Assembly (NCBI GenBank): GCA_963794615.1
Contig: CAWCEP010000006.1
Coordinates: 1,054,001 to 1,118,000, forward strand
DNA: 64,000 nt
Source of the DNA: Chersky-840 sp963794615
Lineage (GTDB): Bacteria; Actinomycetota; Acidimicrobiia; Acidimicrobiales; UBA8190
Reading direction: 5' to 3'
Under the pieces are notes generated by a model. That model worked only from the letters and a program-made list of their open reading frames with translations, did no database searches and had not been told where the DNA came from. Numbering within the stretch: position 1 is the stretch's first letter; the number at the start of each line of letters is the position of its first letter. A program made the position numbers and the translations under genes. Positions 40,596-49,561 of the stretch are shown in pieces.

Positions 40596-40620
40596 GGGCG
40601 GGCCCACACGTGGCCCGCCC
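40596..40620. terminator. Intergenic hairpin
   Basis: GGGCGGGCC and GGCCCGCCC form a perfect 9-bp stem with a 7-nt loop, between the ABM-like gene and the SnoaL-like gene, and 35 bp before the latter start. There is no T-run; it may attenuate or stabilise the transcript. Confidence 0.5.
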
Positions 40621-40654
40621 GACCTTGCGCTCTTTGAGAAAGGAGACACTTACG

Positions 40655-41086
40655 ATGAGTGCGAAAAACGTGAAAACGCTTCGTGCCGCGCACGAGAGCT
40701 GGAACAAGCGCGACTTCGCGGGCGTCATCGGCAACGTCGCCGAAGGCCTTGCATACACCGATCACGGCCGGAATATCACACTAAACAACCGGGAGAAGTT
40801 TAGAGACTGGACTGAAGGGTGGGCCAAGGCCTTCTCGGACGGCCGCATTACCAATCCCCAGTACATTGACGCAGGAGATATTGTGGTCGCCCAGTTCACC
40901 GCGGAAGGCACAAACGACGGGCCGCTCGGGTCAATGAAGCCGACCGGACGCAAGATGTCGCTGCCCTTCTGTGAAATCTGCCACTTCGACAAACAGGGGC
41001 GAATCGTGTCCGGAGGCTGTTACTACGACCAGTACACACTCTTGACCCAGCTCAGACACCTCCAACCGCTGGCTGTGGCAGCGTAA
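40655..41086 (+). CDS. SnoaL-like/NTF2-fold protein
   Basis: 143 aa; ATG 40655 follows AAAGGAGACAC. The N-terminus (VKTLRAAHESWNKRDFAGVI) and the later stretches GDIVVAQFTAEGTNDGPLG and KMSLPFCEICHFDKQGRIVS are typical of SnoaL-like ester-cyclase relatives, a cone-shaped NTF2-type barrel. The substrate is unknown. A strong terminator follows at 41125-41150. Confidence 0.7.
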   Translation: MSAKNVKTLRAAHESWNKRDFAGVIGNVAEGLAYTDHGRNITLNNREKFRDWTEGWAKAFSDGRITNPQYIDAGDIVVAQFTAEGTNDGPLGSMKPTGRKMSLPFCEICHFDKQGRIVSGGCYYDQYTLLTQLRHLQPLAVAA

Positions 41087-41124
41087 GCCCGGCAGTGCAG
41101 GAACACATCACCGTCACAAACAGC

Positions 41125-41150
41125 AAAAGGCGCGCTCGCCCGCGCCTTTT
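41125..41150 (+). terminator. Rho-independent terminator after the SnoaL-like gene
   Basis: AAAAGGCGCG and CGCGCCTTTT form a 10-bp stem with a 6-nt loop, ending in TTTT, 38 bp after the stop codon. Confidence 0.8.
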
Positions 41151-41510
41151 CCCTTGGAAACCACACATATCTCTGACCGGACCTCGCGAAAAATCCGTGC
41201 TTTCCTAACCCATACTGCCGACGGACTGGTCAAGACAGAGGGGAATGATGCCATCAAGCATTTCGGCTCCGGGGCGTTACAAGCGAAATTCTGAAGGGGA
41301 GGGTGGACTTGCTTGCACGACCTGTGGTGTAGCCGGGTCAATCATCCCCAGGAGCGTACAACAAGATTGGGACCAAGGAATGGGACTGGCCCCGTAGTTC
41401 TTCATCAGGATCTCTGTGCTGAAGCAGCACCGAATCAATGGCTTAGATCCGAGATCGCTTGGATTTCGCAAAATGGACGATACCGGAGTCCCATGCCGAA
41501 AGGACGCAAG
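41151..41510. other. No supported gene
   Basis: 360 bp between the terminator and the cytochrome c gene. No reading frame is convincing. It probably holds the cytochrome gene promoter. Confidence 0.45.
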
Positions 41511-42029
41511 ATGAGAAACTTCGCAGTTGGAATTCTTTTTACGATTATCGTGCTCGCTTCCGCCGGTTGGTTCTTCCTACGCTTCGGCTATGCAGACCTG
41601 CGCGCTAATGCCGACCCCTCCGGACTCGAATCAGACCTTGCCGTCACCGCCGTGGATGTCTCTGCAGCACGTCACGCGCCTCGGCAACAGAACCCCATCG
41701 CGTCGACTGAAGCCAACCTCCTTGACGGCGCGCGGCTATATCGGGACAAGTGTGCGGACTGTCACGGCAGACCCGATAACCCAGTGAGTGATTACGGCGG
41801 CTCCTTCTATCCGCGAGTGCCGCAATTCATGAAGGCTCGTCCTCGTCTGCCTGAGAGCCAGAACTTCTACATCATTAAGTATGGCGTGCGCTGGACAGCT
41901 ATGCCAGCCTGGGGAAACATCATGGCTGACAGCGAGGTCTGGCAAGTAGTCACACTTCTCAGTCACCTCGAGAATCTCCCGCCCTCAGTCGCGCAGGAAC
42001 TTCATCGACCCGCCGGGAGCACTCCGTGA
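41511..42029 (+). CDS. Membrane-anchored c-type cytochrome
   Basis: 172 aa. ATG 41511 has AAAGGA 6 nt upstream, preferred over ATG 41493. An N-terminal membrane anchor (FAVGILFTIIVLASAGWFFL) leads to one haem site CADCH, in LYRDKCADCHGRPDNPVSDY, and a methionine ligand candidate in TAMPAWGNIM. A single-haem cytochrome c domain facing the periplasm. No oxidase or reductase gene is adjacent, so its partner is unknown. Confidence 0.8.
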   Translation: MRNFAVGILFTIIVLASAGWFFLRFGYADLRANADPSGLESDLAVTAVDVSAARHAPRQQNPIASTEANLLDGARLYRDKCADCHGRPDNPVSDYGGSFYPRVPQFMKARPRLPESQNFYIIKYGVRWTAMPAWGNIMADSEVWQVVTLLSHLENLPPSVAQELHRPAGSTP

Positions 42030-42244
42030 GTTAGGAGCGCAAGGTGGGAGAACAAACGCGCCATCGAAGCTGCCGGGGGTGTGAAGGTCTTGTTAGAGGC
42101 ACTAGAGTATCAACTCTGTGAGGCTTACGCCCCGACAGCGGAAAAGCCACTCTCTCGCAACAGCTGCTAATGAAGAGGCTATTGCAGCTTCGCGTAGCTT
42201 TCGCTGGCAGGAGAGGCATTCTTTTATTATGGCGAGATCGAGCC

Positions 42245-42920
42245 ATGCCCGGCTACTACACTGAGACGCTTGCTGCCGAACGTCTCCGCGCTTGCTATGA
42301 TCTCGCTCCCCCTCGCACCAAAGCGTACCTTTGAAGCGGAGATCGAGTTCGTCCTCGCTAAAACGACGTTCTCCATGCTCGCCTTGGAACTGGGTTGTGG
42401 CTATGGACGGGTTCTTGAGCGGCTTCTCCGCAGGGTGCGCGTGGCGTCCGGAATCGACACGTCGCCGTCCACCCTCCGCATGGCATTGGAGTATCTGGGA
42501 CGCAAACCGTCACTATGCCTTGCCTGCATGGACTCCGTTCAAATGGGCTTTCGCGATCGCGCCTTTGATTTGACTATCTGCATTCAGAATGGCATCTGTG
42601 CCTTCGCGGTTGATCAGCAGCAGCTTTTCCGAGAGGCGATGCGGGTGACCAGATCAGGCGGGCTCGTGATGTTTTCGAGCTACACTCCTCAATTCTGGGA
42701 GCATCGACTGGAATGGTTTGAAATTCAGTCCGCACACCACCTGATCGGCGAGATCGATTACCAAGCTACCGGCAACGGAATGATTGTCTGCAAGAACGGT
42801 TTTCGCGCAACAACTGCGGACAGGCCGAGCTTTGAGAGGCTTGCTGCCAGTCTGGAAGTTATACCCCGCATTACTGAGGTAGATGATTCCAGTCTCTTCT
42901 GTGAGTGCGTTGTCCCTTGA
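42245..42920 (+). CDS. SAM-dependent methyltransferase, one frame break
   Basis: About 224 aa. The natural start is ATG 42245: MPGYYTETLAAERLRACYDL then APPRTKAYL, where an extra T near 42,331 creates a stop; the next frame continues EAEIEFVLAKTTFSMLALEL. Motif I is ALELGCGYGRVLE; the following acidic loop reads GIDTSPSTLRMA; FDLTICIQNGICAFAVDQ is motif IV-like. A class I methyltransferase of small-molecule type. The substrate is unknown. Confidence 0.7.
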
Positions 42921-42945
42921 ACACTCCGTGCACGCTGAGGCGAGC

Positions 42946-43140
42946 CTAGGCACCTACCGCAGATGCCCTTTCCGCAGGTTGCTTTGTTGGAGTCAGAATG
43001 ATCAGGGCTCCGCCGATGACAATGAGGGCAGCCACGCCAACCAGTTCTCCGCGTGCGATCAGACTTAGGAATGCCTGCGCTCCCATAAGCGGGGCGTGAA
43101 CAAGGCTCGACCATGCGGTGACGATTCGCCGATGGGTTAC
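42946..43140 (-). pseudogene. EamA/DMT transporter C-terminal remnant
   Basis: The frame contains the last two membrane helices of a drug/metabolite-type transporter: SSLVHAPLMGAQAFLSLIAR, then GELVGVAALIVIGGALIILT and a short basic tail to the stop at 42946. Upstream the similarity ends abruptly near 43,120 and an unrelated small gene begins. It is probably the tail of a deleted or misjoined gene. Confidence 0.45.
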
Positions 43141-43156
43141 GTGCTGCCAGCAGCAC

Positions 43157-43315
43157 TCACTCCGAGTAGCCCTCGTCATCGTCTTCCTCTTTGTCTTCGC
43201 CCTGTTCGTCCTCATCGTCTTCTTCTTCGTCTGGCTCTTCTCGAAAGAAAACATCGGCAGCTACCGACCGATCAGAAGGGTCTGAGTCGGGACATGCTGA
43301 ATGAATTCTGCTCAT
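43157..43315 (-). CDS. Small acidic C-terminal-repeat protein, 52 aa
   Basis: A short open frame with start ATG 43315 and stop at 43157. The first half reads SDRSVAADVFFREEPDEEED and the rest is almost wholly Asp and Glu, ending DDDEGYSE. I recall similar acidic small proteins in Acidobacteriota; function unknown. The start lacks a clear Shine-Dalgarno. The low-complexity acidic run explains the TCGTCTTC-rich sequence seen on the plus strand. Confidence 0.5.
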   Translation of the reverse strand: MSRIHSACPDSDPSDRSVAADVFFREEPDEEEDDEDEQGEDKEEDDDEGYSE

Positions 43316-43342
43316 GCACAATGGTGACGCTCAATCCATGAG

Positions 43343-43912
43343 ATGCTTCTCCGCAACATGGACATTTATCAACTGAAAATTACCCTGATGGACGTACGCC
43401 CGCTGATCTGGCGTCGAATACAGGTGCAGGACACCGTCGACCTGGCCCAACTACACAAGGTTCTCCAAATAGTGATGGGCTGGAAGAATTCCCACCTCCA
43501 TCGGTTCACCGTCGATCGGCGGAGACATCGCGGAAAATTCGACGCTTTCGACAATCAGCATCACCACGCGTCCAAGGTTACGTTGCGACTTCTTCTTGGC
43601 GAACAAGACACCCAGTTCCTTTACTACGAGTATGACTTTGGTGACGGGTGGATTCACGAGGTGTGCAACGAGAAGGCTCAGCCACCTGAGCCGGGGAAGC
43701 TCTACCCGTTCTGCATCGGCGGCGAACGCAACTGCCCGCCAGAGGACTGTGGTGGTTCCCATGGGTATCACGAGATGCTGAAGGCTTTACGCGACGAACG
43801 AGACCCTGATCACGCGAGCACAGTCGAGTGGATCGGACGAGATTTTGATCCTGAGGCGTTTGATGCTGATGCGGTCAATCGGCGGTTGAGGAGGTTGAAA
43901 ATACGGTCGTAG
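43343..43912 (+). CDS. Plasmid pRiA4b ORF-3-like protein
   Basis: 189 aa (184 if ATG 43358 is used). The family signature is evident: IYQLKITLMDVRPLIWRRIQ, LAQLHKVLQIVMGWKNSHLH, YYEYDFGDGWIHEV, then CIGGERNCPPEDCGG. Proteins of this family are widespread in bacteria and on plasmids, often next to mobile or defence genes, with no established activity. Soluble and cytosolic. Confidence 0.85.
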   Translation: MLLRNMDIYQLKITLMDVRPLIWRRIQVQDTVDLAQLHKVLQIVMGWKNSHLHRFTVDRRRHRGKFDAFDNQHHHASKVTLRLLLGEQDTQFLYYEYDFGDGWIHEVCNEKAQPPEPGKLYPFCIGGERNCPPEDCGGSHGYHEMLKALRDERDPDHASTVEWIGRDFDPEAFDADAVNRRLRRLKIRS

Positions 43913-43927
43913 AAGTTTGGTCAAGAT

Positions 43928-44050
43928 CAGTGTATCTCAGAGTTGCAGAGACTGGGCTTCATGACCACTCCAGTGACCGTCATTGGGGAAAAGCTGATCG
44001 TTGGATTTGACGTTCCAGAACTGGACGAGGCATTGGCTATCGACCAGTAA
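43928..44050 (+). pseudogene. Glutaredoxin-like C-terminal remnant
   Basis: The frame ELQRLGFMTTPVTVIGEK, then LIVGFDVPELDEAL, to TAA at 44048-44050 matches the second half of a glutaredoxin/NrdH-type thioredoxin fold, with the TxPV cis-proline motif. The CxxC N-terminal half is absent: the preceding bases belong to the end of the pRiA4b-like gene region. Probably a deletion remnant. Confidence 0.5.
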
Positions 44051-44099
44051 GGCAGTGTGGGTTAGTGTGGAGTGCGAGGGATCGCAAGAGGCTTCTCCG

Positions 44100-46343
44100 A
44101 TGTTGAACTTCTCCGTTCAAATCCGGGCACACGGCGTTAACTGCGCTTGCGTAGTAGCAGCGGCAATAGCGATCCTTGCCCTTGCAGGCTCTACGACTGG
44201 CACGGAGAACGCTCCTTCAAACTTCAAGTACACCAACCATCTCATACACGAGAAGAGTCCGTATCTACTGCTGCACGCCCATAACCCCGTCGATTGGTAC
44301 CCATGGGGAGAAGAAGCATTCGCGAAAGCGCGGCGAGAAAACAAGCCGATCTTCCTATCGGTCGGTTACTACACTTGCCACTGGTGCCACGTGATGGAGC
44401 GGGAGTCCTATTCGAATCCGCACATTGCCGCGATCCTGAATCGAGATTTTGTTGCCATCAAGGTAGACCGGGAAGAGCGCCCCGATGTGGACGGAGTCTA
44501 CATCCGTTTTCTTGAGGTGACGACAGGCGGCGCTGGCTGGCCGATGAATGTCTTTCTGACGCCGGATTTGAAACCGTTCTTCGGCGGGACCTATTTTCCA
44601 CCCGCAGATCGCTACGGCTTGCCGGGACTTCCCAGCGTGTTGGCGAAAGTCGCGGCAGCGTGGCAAAAGCATCACGCGCAAATATTGGACACGGCGAACA
44701 ACCTCACCCGGCAACTGAGTGCCTCCACAAACGAGGTGGTCGCAGCAGTTGAGCTGTCCGCCCTTCAGAACGCTTACAACGAGATGCGCGGCGACTACGA
44801 TGCAACCAATGGAGGCTTTGGCGACGCCCCGAAATATCCGCGGCCGGTTGCATTGGAATACCTGATGCGCTATTCGCTGCGAGTGAAGAACAACAAAGAT
44901 GCGCTGGACATGACGCTGCATACGCTGGACGCCATGGCAAACGGCGGAATCCACGATCAGCTTGGTGGCGGCTTTCATCGCTACGCGACCGACGCCGTAT
45001 GGCGCGTGCCCCATTTCGAGAAGATGCTGTACGACCAGTCGCAACTGGCACTCGCCTATCTGCACGCATTCCAGATCACGCACAACGACTCCTATGCAGC
45101 AACGACGCGGGATACGCTGGATTTCGTCTTGCGCGAAATGCGAAGTCCGACGGGCGGCTTCTATTCGGCCCTCGATGCCGACAGTCCGTTGCCGGGCAAC
45201 AGCCAGCAAAGTGGCGAGGGAGCGTACTACGTCTGGTCTGCTCGGCAGGTCAAAGAGTTGCTAGGCAGCGATGCCCCAGCATTCCAGTATCGCTATGGAG
45301 TGCAGCCGGACGGGAATATTCCCGAGCAGCAGGACATCGAAGGACAGATGAGAGGCATGAATGTGCTATATCGGCAGCATTCGCTAGCCGCAACAGCCTC
45401 GTATTTCAAGACCTCCGAAGCAGCGATGGGCCGACAGCTTGACCGGAACCGAAAGCAACTGCTGCTGAAACGCACGCAACGTCCCCATCCGCCCGTGGAC
45501 ACGAAGGTCATTACCGCATGGAACGGGATGATCATCTCTGCACTGGCAGGCTCCAGTCGGGTGCTGCATGAACCGCGCTATTTAGAGGCTGCCCAGCAGG
45601 ATGCGTTAATGATCGAGACCCATCTCTATTCTTCTGGGACTGGTCGGCTGAAGCGGTGCTATAGCCTCGGCACAGCCGAGGGGGACGGTTTCCTTTCCGA
45701 TTACGCAAACATGATCCAAGGTCTACTCGACCTTTACGAAGCGTCCTTCGATTTGCGGTGGCTGAACTGGGCGCTCCGGCTTCAGAGAACACAAGATAGC
45801 CTCTTCTGGGACAGCAAGCAGGGCGGTTATTTCACGGCGGCTGCATCGGATGAGCATCTTCTATGGAAAGACCGTGAGGCGTATGACGGAGCCGAACCTT
45901 CGGCGAATTCCGTAGCAGCGATGAACCTGCTGCGAATCTGGCAGATGACCGAGGATGACACAGCGCGGGAGCGTGCGGTGAAGACGATCAGCGTCTTCGG
46001 AGGCCAACTGGACGGCACCCCGGAATCAATGCCTGCGATGATGTCTGCTTATGACGCGCTGAACTCAGTCCAAAGGCAGATCGTGATTGCGGGGGCTCCC
46101 CAAGCCGCAGATACTCGCCAGATGCTCGATCTAGTCTGGCAGCGTTATATGCCGAACAGCATCGTCATGCTTGCCGATCAGGGAGCAGGACAAAAAGAGT
46201 TAGCACGTAGCCTGTCTTTCATCACGCCTATGCGGCCAAGGAACGGCAAAGCCACTGCATATATCTGCCAAAATTACGTTTGCAACCTGCCCACCAGCGA
46301 TCCCGAGGTCGTCGCGCGTCTGCTGGACAGCGCCCCACGATGA
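44100..46343 (+). CDS. YyaL/DUF255 thioredoxin-domain protein
   Basis: 747 aa. The N-terminus has a hydrophobic export segment (CVVAAAIAILALAG). The thioredoxin_7 domain carries CHWC (residues 93-96, in YYTCHWCHVMERESY) followed by NRDFVAIKVDREERPDVDG and GGAGWPMNVFLTPD. The long remainder is an alpha-alpha barrel like six-hairpin glycosidases (DQLGGGFHRYATD, VWRVPHFEKMLYDQSQLA, VITAWNGMIISALA). The family is conserved from bacteria to human SPATA20, with unclear function. Full length for the family. The frame is open upstream to 44001, but ATG 44100 begins a plausible signal. Confidence 0.85.
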   Translation: MLNFSVQIRAHGVNCACVVAAAIAILALAGSTTGTENAPSNFKYTNHLIHEKSPYLLLHAHNPVDWYPWGEEAFAKARRENKPIFLSVGYYTCHWCHVMERESYSNPHIAAILNRDFVAIKVDREERPDVDGVYIRFLEVTTGGAGWPMNVFLTPDLKPFFGGTYFPPADRYGLPGLPSVLAKVAAAWQKHHAQILDTANNLTRQLSASTNEVVAAVELSALQNAYNEMRGDYDATNGGFGDAPKYPRPVALEYLMRYSLRVKNNKDALDMTLHTLDAMANGGIHDQLGGGFHRYATDAVWRVPHFEKMLYDQSQLALAYLHAFQITHNDSYAATTRDTLDFVLREMRSPTGGFYSALDADSPLPGNSQQSGEGAYYVWSARQVKELLGSDAPAFQYRYGVQPDGNIPEQQDIEGQMRGMNVLYRQHSLAATASYFKTSEAAMGRQLDRNRKQLLLKRTQRPHPPVDTKVITAWNGMIISALAGSSRVLHEPRYLEAAQQDALMIETHLYSSGTGRLKRCYSLGTAEGDGFLSDYANMIQGLLDLYEASFDLRWLNWALRLQRTQDSLFWDSKQGGYFTAAASDEHLLWKDREAYDGAEPSANSVAAMNLLRIWQMTEDDTARERAVKTISVFGGQLDGTPESMPAMMSAYDALNSVQRQIVIAGAPQAADTRQMLDLVWQRYMPNSIVMLADQGAGQKELARSLSFITPMRPRNGKATAYICQNYVCNLPTSDPEVVARLLDSAPR

Positions 46344-46493
46344 ATTCGTAGCGTCGCGAACTTTCCGTGTTTATCGGCTGTTCGCCGCGTGTATGCTTTC
46401 GCTCATGCCCCCACGACGACGTTTCGCGAGTTGCGACGAAGTACTCGTGTCCCTCCAAAAGTTGGGCTTTCGACTTCGTTACACTCAATCCCC

Positions 46494-46979
46494 TCAAGTC
46501 TCATGCTTATCCGAGGCAAAGTACTTCGCCATCATCCGGTGAGACCATTCGGGTTGCTGTATGGCAGAGCGTTCGGGAACGAATTCGGCAAACACAGGCT
46601 TGATGTCCAAAACGGGAGAGCCGTCAAAAGCATCCAGACCCTGCACCGTCAGCGTCAAGTCCTGAAGACAGAGCAGTCGGCAGATGGTTGCGGCAATTCT
46701 GTTGGGTCGCCTCTTCGCCCTCTGAGCAAAAATGCCGACTTCGGGCCATTGCACATCGCCTCTGGGATGCCTGCGTCCGGTGATGACCGAGCTTTCCTCG
46801 ACGCCGTGAAAGTGAAACAAGACCTCGACATGGGAGAAGTCAGAGAGGCCGTCTAGCGCCTCGGGCGAAAAGCTGTTGCGATCCAAGACGATTTCAGAAA
46901 CGACCTCGCCCCAGTAGTCCTCCCGCTGGCCTTTCTCGCTGGAGCGCACCCACCCGATCGGCGATAGAACGATGTCCAT
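46494..46979 (-). CDS. trmO: TrmO-family tRNA methyltransferase
   Basis: 161 aa. TrmO (TsaA/YaeB) methylates N6-threonylcarbamoyladenosine at position 37 of tRNA. The beta-barrel family pattern is visible: VLSPIGWVRSSEKGQREDYW, LSDFSHVEVLFHFHGVEE, then RRPNRIAATICRLLCLQD and LTVQGLDAFDGSPVLDIKPV. No class I SAM motif is expected, since this is the beta-barrel methylase class. Archaeal members lack the C-terminal extension, as here. Confidence 0.8.
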   Translation of the reverse strand: MDIVLSPIGWVRSSEKGQREDYWGEVVSEIVLDRNSFSPEALDGLSDFSHVEVLFHFHGVEESSVITGRRHPRGDVQWPEVGIFAQRAKRRPNRIAATICRLLCLQDLTLTVQGLDAFDGSPVLDIKPVFAEFVPERSAIQQPEWSHRMMAKYFASDKHET

Positions 46980-47163
46980 GGCAGAGCCTCTGCAGGCAGC
47001 AGTCCTGCTACATTCTAGCCTTTCGCCATCGCATCGTCGGCCGGGAGCGGCTCAGCCGAGAAAACTTGGGACGACATTGCAAGCGGCAGAGATCGGGGGT
47101 ATATTTCTGTTTAACGCAGACAATCGAAACGAAATTCCCCCTTAAGCGGCTCGGAGATTTCCC

Positions 47164-47382
47164 GTGACAACGCCGCAACCCCCACAATCGCTAAACGGCA
47201 GCCAGTCCAAAGATTTCGACGAGAAAGACGCGTTCCTCTTGGAACGGGCAGCGGAGAAGCTCGTGCGGTTCCGCCAGCAAGTTGGGGTAACTCCGGAGGA
47301 GATGATCTCGCTACTCGACTCTGGCATCAGCCTGCGCGACCTCCTCGCGTTCCTTGCCTCGAAGTCCTCAGGAGCCGCCTAG
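47164..47382 (+). CDS. Small helical protein, 72 aa
   Basis: GTG 47164 follows CTCGGAG. A low-complexity N-terminus precedes two helices (KDAFLLERAAEKLVRFRQQV and EEMISLLDSGISLRDLLAFL). The ATG of a zinc-ribbon protein starts at 47383, directly after the stop codon, so the two are probably co-translated. No function is known. Confidence 0.6.
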   Translation: MTTPQPPQSLNGSQSKDFDEKDAFLLERAAEKLVRFRQQVGVTPEEMISLLDSGISLRDLLAFLASKSSGAA

Positions 47383-47553
47383 ATGGGCAGCGTAACAGAC
47401 ACGGTCATGGTCGTTCACTGCCCGTATTGCAGGGCAGGAATCGACTTCAGGTTGATGATCGGCTACAAGAACGGGCGGTTCGTCGGCCGTGACTGCGCCC
47501 ACACAGTGCGCCCGGGCGAGCCCGAGTACAGGTGCACTTGCCGCCCCGCCTGA
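47383..47553 (+). CDS. Small zinc-ribbon protein, 56 aa
   Basis: ATG 47383 immediately follows the preceding stop. Four cysteines in two pairs (HCPYCRAG near the start and RCTCRPA at the end), with one more in GRDCAH, indicate a compact zinc ribbon. No family name is recognised. The tight coupling with the upstream helical protein supports reality. Confidence 0.6.
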   Translation: MGSVTDTVMVVHCPYCRAGIDFRLMIGYKNGRFVGRDCAHTVRPGEPEYRCTCRPA

Positions 47554-47703
47554 GAATGGCGCGGAAGAGTCCCCAGGGAGACTGAAACAGAACGTTGATA
47601 GAAACTTGGCTGGTCAGTGATTGAAAGAGCATCACGAAAGATGCACGCTAGCTCGAGACCTTTACGTACGATGAAGGAGACTATTGGTAGGGACGTCTTC
47701 GAG

Positions 47704-48096
47704 CTACTGCGGTCTGTTGTGTCCCCCAAGGAAGGCGTGGGCGTAAAGGCCCAGATTCAAACCACAAATGACGATGCCTGCAACCGTAAGCAGGACGGGA
47801 GGCATATGCGGATAAACCAACGCGTCCAGATAATGCAGCAAGAAGCCGCCCTGGTACGGCTCGACGCCAGCCCGGCCCTCCAGCCAGTTTTCCAGCACCG
47901 TCAAAGGGCATGGCCACGGAACGACTTCTATCAGGATTCCCCAGATCAGGCAGGTGATGTGTACCCACTGCAGCAGAGGACGAGAGCGAGCGATCAGGCC
48001 CCCGAAAATCACCCACAGGATGAAGAGTACGTGCAGGCTTAAAACGCCGGCCGCCAGCGCGGAATACACAGCGGTCATGGAGGTCATCGCATCCAT
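47704..48096 (-). CDS. DUF2784 membrane protein
   Basis: 130 aa (124 from the inner Met). Four membrane helices are visible: AALAAGVLSLHVLFILWVIF-like (residues about 12-32), LQWVHITCLIWGILIEVVPW, HYLDALVYPHMPPVLLTVAG, then the terminal IVICGLNLGLYAHAF. The motif CPLTVLENWLE between helices two and three is characteristic of DUF2784. Function unknown; it sits in the inner membrane. Confidence 0.75.
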   Translation of the reverse strand: MDAMTSMTAVYSALAAGVLSLHVLFILWVIFGGLIARSRPLLQWVHITCLIWGILIEVVPWPCPLTVLENWLEGRAGVEPYQGGFLLHYLDALVYPHMPPVLLTVAGIVICGLNLGLYAHAFLGGHNRPQ

Positions 48097-48124
48097 GAGG
48101 GTAGACCACCGGCGTCCCGTTCAC

Positions 48125-48598
48125 TCAGGGTGGCGTCAACTGGAAGTCTGTCGTGATTTGAATGGCTCCCTTAAGAGAACGATACACAGGACATTTGTCA
48201 GCGAAGACGCTATGGACTCGTTCGATCGTAGTGCGCTCTGATTCATCGGCGGCCACAGTGAGTTCTACATGAATCCGCTTGATGACGAGGACGCCTTCAT
48301 CGTTTTCAATTTCACCGCGCGCGTGAGCTTTTGCCCTGCCGTTGTCGGTATCAATCTTGCGCGCTGCCAGCGCGCCGGCGAATGTGCCTAACAGTCAACC
48401 GGCTGCAGCGGCGACAACGTAGTCCAGCGTGGTTGCGTGGGACTCCTTCAGTTGCTCAGGCGGCAGGCCGTAGTGTGACGCAACCGCTCCGTGAACGCTG
48501 AAATACACTGGCTTCGCCTCACCGGGCAGATGGGCAATGCGCAGTGGACCGGAGACCCGCTCAAGGTCTATCTCTGAAATGTAAGCTGCTGGTGGCAT
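48125..48598 (-). CDS. OsmC-family protein, probable selenoprotein with in-frame TGA
   Basis: 157 aa if TGA 48397-48395 is read as selenocysteine (residue 68). Before it: HATTLDYVVAAAAG; after it: LLGTFAGALAARKIDTDNGR, then IKRIHVELTVAADESERTTI and SVFADKCPVYRSLKG, to TGA 48127-48125. OsmC-type peroxidases have a reactive cysteine in exactly this AAG-Cys-LLGTF context, and the second catalytic cysteine (DKCP) is present. OsmC-like selenoproteins are known. A GC-rich hairpin starts 20 nt after the TGA. The alternative is a single-base error or nonsense mutation (TGC to TGA); read depth and sel genes would decide. Confidence 0.65.
48359..48375 (-). promoter_or_regulatory. Candidate bacterial SECIS hairpin
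   Basis: Downstream of the TGA in the OsmC gene, AGCGCGC and GCGCGCT arms (7 bp) close a GGC loop, which is UGGCA if the last pair is open. The loop lies about 26 nt after the TGA, within the usual 16-37 nt, and has G near its start as bacterial SECIS loops do. The sequence is also coding, so structure by chance is possible. Confidence 0.45.
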
Positions 48599-48761
48599 GG
48601 GTCTGGCTCTTCCACAGTCTCGAGCTCAAGGATACCCGACTCAGGGTTGTCGCGGCTGGCCATCTGTGCTCTGAGGAGCAAGCTAGGACATCCTCCCGAT
48701 GCTGGCAGAGTCGCACAAGTGCTTTGCTCCCCGCTCGTCCTTCGTCAAGCCGCGATACACG

Positions 48762-49124
48762 TCATCGCAACTGTTCCACCGAGCCTTGCTCCAGATTCTC
48801 CTGGCATTCGATGCAATATTGTGTCCATGGCACCGCTTCCAGACGCCTAAGGTCGATTGTTTCGCCACAACCCAGACACTGCCCATACTCGCCCGAACCG
48901 ACTCGGCGAAGTGCTTGCTGGACCTTCCGCAAACGCTCCTGGTGTTGAGCCGAAGTAAGAAAGGACAGTTCCTTTTCGGACGAACGTGAGGCGCGATCTG
49001 TAATGTCTGCCTCGATCCCCTCGTCGTCACGCCTTCCTTGCACTGCATTCTGCAGCCTTCGTTGTATCTCCTCCTGCCAAGATGAGAGTTGTTTTTGAAA
49101 GTGCTTCAACCGCTCCCGATTCAT
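48762..49124 (-). CDS. DksA/TraR-family C4 zinc-finger protein
   Basis: 120 aa. A helical coiled-coil N-terminus (RERLKHFQKQLSSWQEEIQR) precedes the zinc finger CLGC (in SGEYGQCLGCGETIDLRRLE) and CIEC (in QYCIECQENLEQG). These proteins bind RNA polymerase's secondary channel and change promoter selection under starvation. The acidic tip residues of the coiled coil are probably in EGIEADITDRASRS. It is a short DksA-like form. Confidence 0.8.
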   Translation of the reverse strand: MNRERLKHFQKQLSSWQEEIQRRLQNAVQGRRDDEGIEADITDRASRSSEKELSFLTSAQHQERLRKVQQALRRVGSGEYGQCLGCGETIDLRRLEAVPWTQYCIECQENLEQGSVEQLR

Positions 49125-49561
49125 TTCCGCTCACTCCAACCGGAGATCGAAGAACTGGACGGCCGATCCCCACAACTGCTGATGCTCGTACCACAGCTCG
49201 GGGAAAGTCAAGCATGCCGGAAGTCGATTCGTGAGAGCCCAATGACGGCCAGCGGTCGACATCGAGCAACCGGTATGCTGGTTGCTCGAAGACTGACGCT
49301 AGAGACGGCCGGTTTCCGTAATACTTCCTCTATTCCCTGCAGTTTTCGAAACCCGGCCCACGACCGCCACAGCTGGATTCGTACAGATGAGGCTCGGGTG
49401 GGAAGTACGCAAACTCAGTCTTCTGCCAGGTTCCCAGAGCTCACGTTCGCCGCACTCAAACGTCTGTAAGCAACAAGGCACCCACGAATAATTGAACCTG
49501 CAGCGAGGGCTTCACGTATCTAATGGGGAAGGTTGCTCGAACCTGCCAGCGGAACTCGACG
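49125..49561. other. No supported gene
   Basis: 437 bp. Frames on both strands lack start context and family patterns. Nothing else is seen apart from likely promoter sequence. Confidence 0.4.
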
